From assembly GCA_905479575.1 (NCBI GenBank), contig CAJQNB010000045.1:1-64000 (forward strand): a DNA stretch of 64,000 bases, written 5' to 3'. Below are positions 35,421-44,310 of the stretch, piece after piece (the first letter of the stretch is position 1; each line of letters opens with the position of its first letter). The notes under the pieces were generated by a model. The model did not search any database. It saw only the letters and a program-made list of their open reading frames with translations, and was not told where the DNA came from. The DNA comes from an uncultured Pseudophaeobacter sp. (GTDB lineage Bacteria > Pseudomonadota > Alphaproteobacteria > Rhodobacterales > Rhodobacteraceae). The translations under genes and the position numbers were made by a program.

Positions 35421-37706
35421 CTACTTATCGACCCGCACCACCACCTGCACCTCACCACGCAGGGATTCGCCCCAGTTCAACTTAACCTCGTCCCGGTTGC
35501 TGCCCTGTTCCAGCTGCACCCAGGGGCGTGGGTATTGATAAGTGCCGCTGGAATTGCGCATGGGCCCAATGGCCACCACCGCATCCACAGCCCGCGCACG
35601 CCCCTGGAACGGCATGGCCCCGGCGGTCGAAACTGTCCAGGTGCTGGCAACCGTGGCCTGCTCATGGCGGATCCGCAGCGGGCTGGCCACCGCAGTGGAG
35701 ATCCCATGGAAGGTATTGCCTTCAAAAAACACCGATTTGCTACGACTGAAATCAAGATCGGAAAAGCTGGTATCCACCCGGTCAGCCCGGTCAATATTGC
35801 CATTGATCGACCGGAACTTATTGCCAGAGATGCTCACCCCATTCAGGAAATGCCCGGTGCCATAGGGTTTGATCACCACATAGCTGAACCAGGGCGCCAC
35901 ATCGCTGGACAGGAACACATTGTCGGTGATCGACAGCGCACTGAACGAAAACCCACCCGTGAAATTCGGGGTTGGATCCTGCTCATTGGTCCATTCAATG
36001 AAACAGTTGTCGACGTAATTGTCCGAAATGGTGCTGGCACAATAGGTCGAGGCCATAATCAGCCCCGCCGTGCGCACGCCCCCCGCGATACTGTCCCCCT
36101 GAAAGAAGTGATTTCCGGTGATGGTGTTATTGGCCCCCGCGAGCAGCGCAAAATGGCGGAATTTGGTCACCCGGTTGTTGCGCAGCTTGGCGTCATTGGC
36201 ATTGACGTTGATCCCAACACTGCTGCGGTTTGGGACGGTTGCGGCCTCTTCCGCCGACAGGAACTGGCAATTGTCCACCAAAATGCCCTGACAGCCCGAT
36301 CCGATCGAGGTAATGCCTCGATCCTTGGGCCGCGAAATAAAGCAATGGTCCAGGCTGAACACCGTCCCAGCCGAGGGCAGGCGCAGCGCGCTGCAGTGGG
36401 AGTTGCACTGGATTTCCACCTCAGTCATGCCAAATTTGCTCAGGGCGCTAAAGCCGCTGAAATCGAGCATGTACTTGAAATCCTTGAAGGTAAAAACCTG
36501 GGTGCCCGCCGCATCATAAAGCGGCGCATTCAGGGTGATCTCACCAGCGCCGGTATTTTTGCTGCGCACGTAGATCTCGCGGCCGACACCAGCGCCCTCC
36601 ACCAGCGCCCCCACCGGGATATTGGCGATATTGTTGACATTTTTTAGCTTGCGCGGGTCATTGGGATCATAGGTGGCCTGCTCATTCCAGGTCTCAGTAT
36701 CCCAGGCCGCCCCACCCGAGGCCGCCAGCTGGCCGTTACGGATCACCCGCCGCGTCGAATAGGAGCTGCGATTGGGCACCGCCGCCTGCATATCAATCGG
36801 CGCCGTCACCGTCACCATCCGCCCGGCCAGATCCAGCGATTCATGATCCGCAGAATTCAGCAAAGCTTGAAAGGCCTTTTTGAACCCCTCTTCCTCATTG
36901 CCAAAAGCCGCCGCATAGGAGGGAAAGTCAAAACTCTTGCGCAGCAGCAGCATCTTATCCACCGGCATCCGCAGGCTGCCTTCAAAAAACACCGGACTAT
37001 TTAACGAGACGGTCTGCGCCAAAAAGTACTGGCCGGCAGGCACCAGGATCTGCCGACCCACCGCCGCCGCATCCGCGGCCTCAAAGGCTGCGGTGTTATC
37101 CGTCACATCGTCCCCGATGGCGCCAAAATCCGTGACATCCACCACGCTCACCATATCGCGCAGGAAGGCGCTGGTCAGGTCGGTGATCTCGATATCGTCG
37201 ATGCGGACCACGCCACCATTGGGGCCAATCAGATCCAGTCCAAAGTGACCATAGGTGGCCGCCAGCCCCCAGGGCATATCAACGCCCGCGCGGCTGCCGG
37301 TGCCGATGATGGCGCTCACCTCCACCACCGTGCCATAGGCGGTCAGCGTGGTGCTGCTGCCCACCTCAATCACCCCTGCAACGTGGCTATCGCTGCTATC
37401 CCCGGCCCAGGCGGCAATCCGCACCGTTGGCAAGGCGCCGCTCACCGCCTTGATCCGGGCCTTCACCTGCAAATAGCAACCGGGCAAAAGCGGCGTTTTC
37501 CCCATGTAGCGCAGTTTCTGCGTGCTCGCCAGTTTCTGCAACTCCAGGCAGCCGGCAAAATCCGCATCCGCCACCACAATCGCCGCATTGGGAACCCCGT
37601 CATATGTGTCAGAGCCCGGCGTGCCCTCACCGCTCGACCAGACATCCAACCCCGCTTCAAACTCTGGCGGCATCAGCTCTAGACCCGCAGTAATCACCTT
37701 GTTCAT
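35421..37706 (-). CDS. GH28-related parallel beta-helix protein (tailspike/tail-fibre candidate)
   Basis: The 761-residue protein starts MNKVITAGLELMPPEFEAG, followed by a jelly-roll-like domain (to about residue 200) and a VTDFGAIGDDVTDNTAAFEAA motif, the hallmark entry into a pectate-lyase-type beta-helix. Many NNTITGNHF-like rungs and a beta-rich C-terminus follow. No signal peptide. GGAAAGG before ATG at 37706 fixes the start. Family members may degrade or bind polysaccharide; in Rhodobacterales such proteins include a candidate gene-transfer-agent tail fibre encoded outside the main cluster. That role is inference from memory of the family. Confidence 0.75.
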   Translation of the reverse strand: MNKVITAGLELMPPEFEAGLDVWSSGEGTPGSDTYDGVPNAAIVVADADFAGCLELQKLASTQKLRYMGKTPLLPGCYLQVKARIKAVSGALPTVRIAAWAGDSSDSHVAGVIEVGSSTTLTAYGTVVEVSAIIGTGSRAGVDMPWGLAATYGHFGLDLIGPNGGVVRIDDIEITDLTSAFLRDMVSVVDVTDFGAIGDDVTDNTAAFEAADAAAVGRQILVPAGQYFLAQTVSLNSPVFFEGSLRMPVDKMLLLRKSFDFPSYAAAFGNEEEGFKKAFQALLNSADHESLDLAGRMVTVTAPIDMQAAVPNRSSYSTRRVIRNGQLAASGGAAWDTETWNEQATYDPNDPRKLKNVNNIANIPVGALVEGAGVGREIYVRSKNTGAGEITLNAPLYDAAGTQVFTFKDFKYMLDFSGFSALSKFGMTEVEIQCNSHCSALRLPSAGTVFSLDHCFISRPKDRGITSIGSGCQGILVDNCQFLSAEEAATVPNRSSVGINVNANDAKLRNNRVTKFRHFALLAGANNTITGNHFFQGDSIAGGVRTAGLIMASTYCASTISDNYVDNCFIEWTNEQDPTPNFTGGFSFSALSITDNVFLSSDVAPWFSYVVIKPYGTGHFLNGVSISGNKFRSINGNIDRADRVDTSFSDLDFSRSKSVFFEGNTFHGISTAVASPLRIRHEQATVASTWTVSTAGAMPFQGRARAVDAVVAIGPMRNSSGTYQYPRPWVQLEQGSNRDEVKLNWGESLRGEVQVVVRVDK

Positions 37707-38115
37707 CCCAAAACCCTTTCCAAGAGCGCGCATGCATATCGCTGACAAAAGCTAGAGATCCCGGTTTAAAACCGCCCGATCACGGCGTGCGCCCCCCCTG
37801 CACCCCCCTGATCCCCTGCACCCGGACTTTGCTTTGGAGCCTGTCCCTCGCCTGAGGACCGCCCGGCAGGGAAAGGTGGCTGCCCCAGACCAAATCGCCG
37901 AGGGGCCCCGCCTCTTCAGGCGGGGATGCGGCTATTTTGTTTGGGATGCAGCCGCCGCCCCCTGCCAGGACCTCAGATCAGGTGAGGGGCAGATCTTCAA
38001 AGCTTTGCTTGGGTGGGATCCTGAGCCAAAAACACCCCTTCAAAACAAAAAAGAGAGCGCCCAAAGGGCGCTCCCAATTCTTCAAAGCGAGGCGTCACAT
38101 CAAAAGGGCGTGATC
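37707..38115. other. Intergenic region between the beta-helix gene and lysK
   Basis: No gene is seen. It should hold the promoter of the beta-helix gene near its left end, a CCCCGCCT-cttc-AGGCGGGG hairpin at 37906-37925 of unknown role, and the lysK terminator at 38045-38073 (separate entry). Confidence 0.5.
38045..38073 (-). terminator. Rho-independent terminator of lysK
   Basis: GAGCGCCC at 38055-38062 and GGGCGCTC at 38066-38073 form an 8-bp stem with a 3-base loop. On the minus strand it is followed by TCTTTTTTGTTTT. It lies just downstream of lysK. Confidence 0.85.
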
Positions 38116-39765
38116 TCAATCCGCCAGGGCCCGGTCCATCAGGGCACGGTCAATCAGCGCAATGGTCTCATCGACGCCATACAGCGCTATAAAGCCACCA
38201 AAGCGCGGTCCCTGGCTGGCGCCCAGCAACACCTCGTAAATGGCGGTAAACCAATCGCGCAGCGGCTCAAACCCGTGGATTTTACCAATGGCAAAGACCA
38301 CCGATTGCAGGAATTCCTCATCGGCAAAATCGGCCTCTGGCAGGGGCTCATCCTTGCCCAGAATGTCGTTCTTCTTGGCAATCGCCGCCAGCGCCGCCTC
38401 TGCCGATTTCAATGCATCCGCCAGATCCTGCAGCGCTACACGTTCCTGATCACTGGGGGCGCGGAACACCTTGGTTGGTTTGACGTAATCGTTGAAATAG
38501 GCCACCGCAAAACCCGCCGCCTGATCCATCGTTGGATTGCTCTGCGGCGTCGCATCGGGGGCGTATTTGTTGATAAAGCCCCACATGGTTTCCTTGTCCT
38601 CAGCACTGGAGGCTGAGGCCAGGTTCAGCAACATCGAAAACGGCACCACCATATCCGACTCTGGCACATCGCCGGCGTGGATATGCCAGACCGGGTTATT
38701 GAGCCGGGCCTTGGTGTCCTGGGTCGCATAGGCCCGCAACTGCTGATGATATTCATCAACTGCCTTGGGGATCACGTCAAAATGCATCCGCTTGGCGGTC
38801 TTGGGCTTGAGGTACATGAAATAGGACAGGCTCTCGGCGCTGGCATAGGTCAGCCACTCGTCAATCGAGATACCGTTGCCAGAGGTTTTGGAGATCTTCT
38901 GCCCATTGGCATCCAGGAACAATTCATAGGTGAAATGGTCTGGCGCCCGGTGGCCCAGGATGCGGCAGATTTTGTCATAGATTGGCGTATTGGTGCTGTG
39001 ATCCTTGCCGTACATCTCAAAATCGACCCCAAGCGCCGCCCAGCGCGCGCCAAAGTCCGGTTTCCACTGCAGCTTCACATTGCCGCCAGTGACCGGCACG
39101 GTCCATTCCTTGCCGTCCTCATCGTCAAAGGTGATGGTGTGGGTCTCGGCGCAGACCTTTTTCATCGGCACATAGAGCACCCGCCCGGTTTCCGGGTGAA
39201 ACGGCAAAAAGATCGAATAAGTCTGGCGCCGTTCTTCGCGCAGCGAGGCCAGCATCACCTCCATGATCTCATCATATTTTTCAACGGCGCGTCTCAGCAC
39301 CACGTCGAACTGGCCCGAGCCATAAAATTCGGTGGCGGAGTAGAACTCATACTCAAAGCCAAAGGTATCCAGGAACCGGCGCAGCATGGCATTGTTGTGA
39401 TGGCCAAAGCTCTCGTGGGTGCCAAAGGGATCCGGCACCGAGGTCAGCGGTTTTTGCAGATGTGGCGTCAGGCTGTCGGCATCGGGCACATTGCCCGGCA
39501 CCTTGCGCATCCCGTCCAGATCATCGGAAAAACAGATGAGCTTGGTTGGAATATCGCTGATCACCTCAAAGGCGTTTTTGATCATGGTGGTCCGGGCCAC
39601 CTCGCCAAAGGTGCCGATATGCGGCAGGCCAGAGGGGCCATAGCCGGTTTCGAACAGGACATAGCCCTTTTCTGGCGCGCCCTTGGCATAACGTTTGAGC
39701 ACCCGGCGGGCTTCTTCAAACGGCCAGGCCTTGCTCTTGAGAGCGGTGTCGCGCAAATCAGACAT
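38116..39765 (-). CDS. lysK: Class I lysyl-tRNA synthetase
   Basis: The 549-residue enzyme has the class I nucleotide-binding motif [13 protein letters not shown] (residues 43-55) and the KMSKS equivalent KISKTSGNG near residue 290. It charges tRNA-Lys. This archaeal-type class I form replaces the usual class II enzyme in many alphaproteobacteria. It starts at ATG 39765 and is a single-gene unit with a strong terminator. Confidence 0.93.
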   Translation of the reverse strand: MSDLRDTALKSKAWPFEEARRVLKRYAKGAPEKGYVLFETGYGPSGLPHIGTFGEVARTTMIKNAFEVISDIPTKLICFSDDLDGMRKVPGNVPDADSLTPHLQKPLTSVPDPFGTHESFGHHNNAMLRRFLDTFGFEYEFYSATEFYGSGQFDVVLRRAVEKYDEIMEVMLASLREERRQTYSIFLPFHPETGRVLYVPMKKVCAETHTITFDDEDGKEWTVPVTGGNVKLQWKPDFGARWAALGVDFEMYGKDHSTNTPIYDKICRILGHRAPDHFTYELFLDANGQKISKTSGNGISIDEWLTYASAESLSYFMYLKPKTAKRMHFDVIPKAVDEYHQQLRAYATQDTKARLNNPVWHIHAGDVPESDMVVPFSMLLNLASASSAEDKETMWGFINKYAPDATPQSNPTMDQAAGFAVAYFNDYVKPTKVFRAPSDQERVALQDLADALKSAEAALAAIAKKNDILGKDEPLPEADFADEEFLQSVVFAIGKIHGFEPLRDWFTAIYEVLLGASQGPRFGGFIALYGVDETIALIDRALMDRALAD

Positions 39766-39892
39766 TGCTGTTCTCCATCAGCGGCCCCTGTGGCCGCCTA
39801 AATCCTGTCCCGCTGCCCTATGCAGCAGGTCGGCCCGGTCTATTGCGCAGATGCAGCATGAGTCAATGAACAGAGCCGGGCTTGCCTCGGTT

Positions 39893-40786
39893 TCAGTCGT
39901 TAAATTGCGCCTTTTCGACAATCCAGTCCAGAATTTGTCGCACATCCTGCCGCGCGGCAGCCCCGTCCCGCAGCCCGGCAAAATAGCCGCGCGCCGATGT
40001 GGTGGTGGGTGCCTGCAAGCGCAACAGGGCGCCGGTCTCGGTGAAACTGTCCAAAATCCCGCCCCAGGCAAGAAAGACCCCCTGCCCCGCCAACCCGGCA
40101 TTGACCAGCATGGCATAGGAGTTGAAGTCCAGTACCCGCGCCCCACGCGGCATCACCTGACCTGCGGATTTGAACCAACTTGGCCAGTCATGCCACTGGC
40201 TGCGCGCCGTCTCCATGGTCAGAAAGGTCATGCGGGAGAAATCATAGCCCTGCGCCGTCATGCCAAGGCGCGCCAGATAGAGCGGACTGGCTGCGGCATA
40301 GACCTCATTGCTCAGCAGACGGGCCTCTGCCTCACCGCCGCCACCGGGCAGACCAAAGCGGATGGTCAGATCCCCGGGGCGCACTGCTTCGCCATACTCC
40401 TGGCTTATGATACGAATCGTCACCTCAGGAAAGGCCTGCTCCAGCTCTCCCAGGTGTGGAATCAGCCAGAAACCAACAAACCCAGATGGTGCCGTGACCG
40501 TCACAATCCGGGTTTCTGCAGCTTTTCTGATTTGTGAGACCGCGTCTTCGATCTGGCCAAACCCACTGTGCAGCGCCTGCAAAAGCTCCTTGCCTGCATG
40601 GGTTATTCGGGCTGGTTTATGGGTTCTGTCAAACAGGTTACTGCCCAGATCGGCCTCCAGTGTCGCGATCCGACGTGAAATTGCCGGTTGCGAGACATTC
40701 AGTTCCTCTGCTGCCGCAGTCAGTGTCCCATGGCGGGCGGCGGCATAGAAAGCTGTGAGCCCTGAAAAGCTGGGTAGACGCTCCAT
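39893..40786 (-). CDS. LysR-family regulator divergent from the DddW-like cupin
   Basis: The 297-residue protein has the LysR helix-turn-helix (LTAFYAAARHGTLTAAAEEL, QPAISRRIATLEADLGSNLF) and an effector domain of the GcvA-like branch (TVTAPSGFVGFWLIP). It is divergent from a small cupin gene with a 119-base intergenic region. In Ruegeria pomeroyi the DMSP lyase gene dddW is likewise paired with a LysR gene, so this may be a DMSP-responsive activator. That is inference. Confidence 0.8.
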   Translation of the reverse strand: MERLPSFSGLTAFYAAARHGTLTAAAEELNVSQPAISRRIATLEADLGSNLFDRTHKPARITHAGKELLQALHSGFGQIEDAVSQIRKAAETRIVTVTAPSGFVGFWLIPHLGELEQAFPEVTIRIISQEYGEAVRPGDLTIRFGLPGGGGEAEARLLSNEVYAAASPLYLARLGMTAQGYDFSRMTFLTMETARSQWHDWPSWFKSAGQVMPRGARVLDFNSYAMLVNAGLAGQGVFLAWGGILDSFTETGALLRLQAPTTTSARGYFAGLRDGAAARQDVRQILDWIVEKAQFND

Positions 40787-40905
40787 CTAACATAACCTCA
40801 ACGTATATTACACTGCAGCTTTAGCGCATTGAATGAAACAGAAAAAGCCCCTTATCTGAAACCACTCGCCACCCACTCACACAAACCCTACGGAGGCCTC
40901 AGCAC

Positions 40906-41412
40906 ATGCAACAGGAATTGCCCCAGGATATTGCAATGGACATTACCACCCTTGCCACTGATCTCAGCGACACCGAACAGCTGCATCAGGCCTCCAATCT
41001 GCCCCATCCCCCGCAGGACCACCTGATGGTGGTGGATGCCGCACAGGTTCCCCTGGCAGGCGGCACCGATGCTGCCTTTGGCGAGGTCCGCTGGCGTACC
41101 CTGATCAACAGCTGCTCCGAGAAATCCCGCGATATGGTGCTGGGCATTGCCGAGTTTGAACCCCATGGCCGTCTGCTGCCCCATCGCCACGATCCGGCCG
41201 AGTTTTATTTGGGCCTCGAAGGTGCCGGCACCGTGACCATCGACGGCACCCCCCATGAGATGCGCCCCGGCGTCGCCATCTATGTGCCCGCCAATGCCGA
41301 GCACAGCACCCAGGCTGGCCCTGACGGTCTGCGCTTTGCCTATGGGTTTGCCGAAAGCAGCTTTGAACAGATCACCTACCGCTTTACCGGCGCAGAAGAG
41401 GCCCAGGCCTAA
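40906..41412 (+). CDS. dddW: Cupin protein, candidate DMSP lyase DddW
   Basis: This 168-residue cupin has motif 1 LPHRHDPAEFYLGLEG (His93, His95, Glu99, Tyr101) and motif 2 GVAIYVPANAEHS (His133). The spacing of these five residues is the same as I recall for the metal-site residues of R. pomeroyi DddW, 12 positions earlier there. DddW splits DMSP into dimethyl sulfide and acrylate with iron or manganese. The divergent LysR neighbour also fits. However, cupins share this metal site widely, and no acrylate-handling gene is near. Start codon choice is open: ATG at 40936 (residue 11) is an alternative. Confidence 0.55.
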   Translation: MQQELPQDIAMDITTLATDLSDTEQLHQASNLPHPPQDHLMVVDAAQVPLAGGTDAAFGEVRWRTLINSCSEKSRDMVLGIAEFEPHGRLLPHRHDPAEFYLGLEGAGTVTIDGTPHEMRPGVAIYVPANAEHSTQAGPDGLRFAYGFAESSFEQITYRFTGAEEAQA

Positions 41413-41541
41413 AATCGACCCGGTTCCGGCTGTTTCTCGCCAGTTTCGCAGCAATTTCACATCAATAGGCCAGAGGCAGGAGTTGAACCCGTCTCTGGCC
41501 AAGCCTATCCTTGGGTTTGAAATGCGCACAAAGGATCTGCC

Positions 41542-41964
41542 ATGACCGAGAAAAACGCACAATCCATGTCCCAGCAGGACTGCCTCGTGGCTCTGATGGT
41601 GGCGGTCTCTGCTTCGGACGAAAACATCCGCACCGCCGAGCTGATCAAGATCCAGTCTGCCGTTAACATGCTGCCGGTCTTTGCCGATTACGACATTGAC
41701 CGCATGACCCGGATTTCCAACACCGTGCTGGATCTGTTTGAACAGGAAGACGGTCTGGAGGCCCTGTTTGGCCTGATCCGCGACGACCTGCCGGAACGTC
41801 TGTATGAAACCGCCTATGCGCTGGCCTGTGACGTGGCGGCCGCCGATGGAAAACTGGCTGAAACCGAGCTCGAGCTCCTTGCAGAAGTGCGTTATGAGCT
41901 CAATATCGACCGACTGCATGCCGCCGCCATCGAACGTGGCGCCCGCGCCCGCCACATGGTCTAA
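41542..41964 (+). CDS. TerB-like tellurite-resistance family protein
   Basis: The 140-residue protein is all-helical with acidic repeats (VAVSASDENIRTAELIKIQ, ACDVAAADGKLAETELELL) that match the TerB/TerB-like DjlA domain and its metal-binding acidic residues. Role unknown; family members sense metal or stress at the membrane. No other ter genes are near. Confidence 0.75.
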   Translation: MTEKNAQSMSQQDCLVALMVAVSASDENIRTAELIKIQSAVNMLPVFADYDIDRMTRISNTVLDLFEQEDGLEALFGLIRDDLPERLYETAYALACDVAAADGKLAETELELLAEVRYELNIDRLHAAAIERGARARHMV

Positions 41965-42125
41965 CCCAGACAGACGATCTCACCAGACCATCCTGCTGCG
42001 TTTGCCCCGGGCTTAAGATCCAGAGCAGACCACCGTTTGGCGCCTCTTCGCCGCGCCGGTTTCGACAAAATTGGTCTGGTCAGATTGTGCAGTTTTGGCC
42101 CTTAAAGACATCCCGACCCCACCAT

Positions 42126-42161
42126 TAAACTGGCTCCAACATCGCCTTTGGAGCCAGTTTA
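42126..42161 (+). promoter_or_regulatory. 14-bp hairpin covering the ribosome-binding site of the molybdoenzyme
   Basis: TAAACTGGCTCCAA at 42126-42139 is perfectly complementary to TTGGAGCCAGTTTA at 42148-42161, with an 8-base loop. The right arm contains the Shine-Dalgarno-like TTGGAGCC and ends on the A of the start codon. In mRNA it would hide the ribosome-binding site; as DNA it could be an operator. Confidence 0.7.
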
Positions 42162-44215
42162 TGAACAAGCCACTCGACATCCGTACCGTGCCTTCGGTCT
42201 GCCCGCTGGACTGCCCCGACACCTGTAGTCTCAACGTCCAGGTCCAGGGAGATACAGTGGTCGCGGTCAAAGGCTCCACCGCGAACCCCTATACCGCCAA
42301 TGTGATCTGCAACAAGGTGGCGCGCTACTACCCCGCGTTTGTACATGGCACAGCCCGGCTCACCCATCCGCTCAAACGGGTGGGGCCACGGGGCTCTGGC
42401 CAGTTTGAGCGGATCAGCTGGGACGCAGCACTGGATATGGTGCATGCGGGGTTCAGCAAGGCCATTGCAGACCATGGTCCCGAAAGCGTGCTGCCCTTCA
42501 ACTATGCCGGCCCCCATGGCGAGCTGGCCGGGGGCTCAATGGATCGGCGGTTCTTTTACCATATGGGGGCCAGCCTGCTCAACCGTGGCCCGCTATGCGG
42601 CGGGGTGCGCGGGGGCGCCTATGCCAGTCTGTTTGGCGCCGCCCCCGGCATGCCACCGGTACAGATTGAGCATTCCGATCTGGTGCTGGTCTGGGGCAAC
42701 AATGTCACCGTTTCCAACCTGCATCTGGCGCCACTGCTGAAAACGCTGCGGGCGCGGGGCGGCACTCTGGTGGTGATCGACCCCAAGCGGATCAAGATCG
42801 CCGAACAATGTGATATGTACCTGCAGATCAAACCCGGCACCGACGTGGTGCTGGCCATGGGGCTTGCCGCCGAGCTGGAGCGGCGCCAGGCGCTGAATGA
42901 GGCCTTTATCGCCGATTGGGTTACGGGCTTTGATCCCTATATGACCCAGGCCCGGCAGTATGGGCTGGCGCGGGTTGTTGAAACCTGCGGCATCAGCGCC
43001 GAAGAGTTTCATGCCCTCGCCGATGTGATGGTGGCGGCAAGAAATATCGCCTGCGCCTTTGGCAACGGCATTGAGCGCGGCCGGTCCGGCGGGTCAGCCC
43101 TGCGCGCCGGCATGGCGCTGCCTGCGCTGCTGGGCCACCATGGGCGGCTGGGCGCCGGCGTCATGGCCAAATCCGGTGGTGCCACCCCAAAGACCCAGGC
43201 GCGCCTGCACGGCGACCATTTGATCAAGCCCGGAACCCGGATCCTCAACATTGTTGATCTGGCCAATATCTTGCAGGACGACAGCCTGGAGGTCCCGATC
43301 ACAGCCACCATGATCTACAATCACAATCCGGTGGCCACCCACCCGGATCAGAGCAACCTGATGCGCGCCCTGATGCGCGAGGATTTGTTCATCGCTGGCT
43401 GTGACGTGGTGATGACCGACAGCATGGCCTATTGCGATGTAATCCTGCCTGCTGCCTCACATTTTGAGTTCGACGACATCTATGGCGCTTACGGTCAAAA
43501 CTACCTGCAACGGGCAGCACCGGTGATCCCCTGTGTCGGGGAAAGCCTGCCCAACACCGAGATCTTCCGCCGCCTGGCCGCCCGGTTTGGCTATGATGAT
43601 GCCCTGTTTCAGGCCAGCGACAGCCAGCTGATGGATGAGGCCATCGACGAAACCCACCCGCAGCTAGAAGGCAAACGCCCTAGCGAGATCGCCCTGGATC
43701 GCGCCATCGAAATGATGGCCCCCGACGGCGAACCGCTGGTGATGTGCAAAAACGTCACCCCGGCCACCCCGTCCGGCAAGATTGAGCTGTTCAGCCAGGA
43801 CTATGAGACGCGCTATGGTTTTGGCGTGCCGCGCTATGACCCGGTGCCACAGGCCCTGCCGCTGACACTGATTACCCCCAGCTCAGCCAAGCGGACCAAT
43901 GCCACCTTTGGCAGTGACCCGGCCTCCGCCGGCCCGGAAATGCTGGAGATGCATCCCAAAGACGCCCAGAAACGGGGCTTGCAGGATGGCGCGCTTGTCT
44001 CGGTCTGGAACGCGCTTGGCGCTGTCACCCTACAGCTCAAAGTCACCGAGGCCACCCGCCCCGGTGTGCTGTACTCCCCCAAAGGCACCTGGCGCGGCAG
44101 CTCGCAGACCGGGTTCACCGTCAATACCCTGATCCCGGCAGATATCCGCACCGATATCGAGGATGGCGCCTGCTATCATGAGACTTTTGTCGAGGTGAAA
44201 CCTGCCAAGGCATAG
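42161..44215 (+). CDS. Molybdopterin oxidoreductase with [4Fe-4S] cluster
   Basis: The 684-residue protein begins with a cluster motif CPLDCPDTC plus a later Cys (Cys14, 18, 22, 50) and continues through the molybdopterin domains (FNYAGPHGELAGGSMDRRF, VWGNNVTVSNLHLAPLLKTL) to a C-terminal dinucleotide-binding domain (MHPKDAQKRGLQDGALVSVW). It belongs to the DMSO-reductase superfamily. No Tat signal, so it is cytoplasmic. Formate dehydrogenase-like or other activity cannot be decided; no partner subunits are adjacent. The start at 42161 lies at the end of a strong hairpin. Confidence 0.82.
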   Translation: MNKPLDIRTVPSVCPLDCPDTCSLNVQVQGDTVVAVKGSTANPYTANVICNKVARYYPAFVHGTARLTHPLKRVGPRGSGQFERISWDAALDMVHAGFSKAIADHGPESVLPFNYAGPHGELAGGSMDRRFFYHMGASLLNRGPLCGGVRGGAYASLFGAAPGMPPVQIEHSDLVLVWGNNVTVSNLHLAPLLKTLRARGGTLVVIDPKRIKIAEQCDMYLQIKPGTDVVLAMGLAAELERRQALNEAFIADWVTGFDPYMTQARQYGLARVVETCGISAEEFHALADVMVAARNIACAFGNGIERGRSGGSALRAGMALPALLGHHGRLGAGVMAKSGGATPKTQARLHGDHLIKPGTRILNIVDLANILQDDSLEVPITATMIYNHNPVATHPDQSNLMRALMREDLFIAGCDVVMTDSMAYCDVILPAASHFEFDDIYGAYGQNYLQRAAPVIPCVGESLPNTEIFRRLAARFGYDDALFQASDSQLMDEAIDETHPQLEGKRPSEIALDRAIEMMAPDGEPLVMCKNVTPATPSGKIELFSQDYETRYGFGVPRYDPVPQALPLTLITPSSAKRTNATFGSDPASAGPEMLEMHPKDAQKRGLQDGALVSVWNALGAVTLQLKVTEATRPGVLYSPKGTWRGSSQTGFTVNTLIPADIRTDIEDGACYHETFVEVKPAKA

Positions 44216-44280
44216 CCTTGGGAATAAAGCGCGCAGAACAGGGCTTGGGCTCCATATCCCAAGGGGGATACGGCACTTTT

Positions 44281-44308
44281 CCTGCCGCCGGTCACCATAG
44301 GCGGCAGG
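44281..44308. terminator. Hairpin between convergent molybdoenzyme and dacB genes
   Basis: CCTGCCGCC at 44281-44289 pairs with GGCGGCAGG at 44300-44308 around a 10-base loop. It lies between two convergent genes. No proper T-run follows on either strand, so the terminator call is tentative. Confidence 0.4.
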
Positions 44309-44310
44309 CC

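Noticed and set aside
35535-36647. Plus-strand frame opposite the beta-helix gene
   Set aside because: Antisense shadow; the minus-strand gene has a start, ribosome-binding site and family motifs.
38677-39801. Long plus-strand open frame opposite lysK
   Set aside because: It is an antisense shadow of the class I lysyl-tRNA synthetase, which has full motifs; the antisense protein shows no domain.
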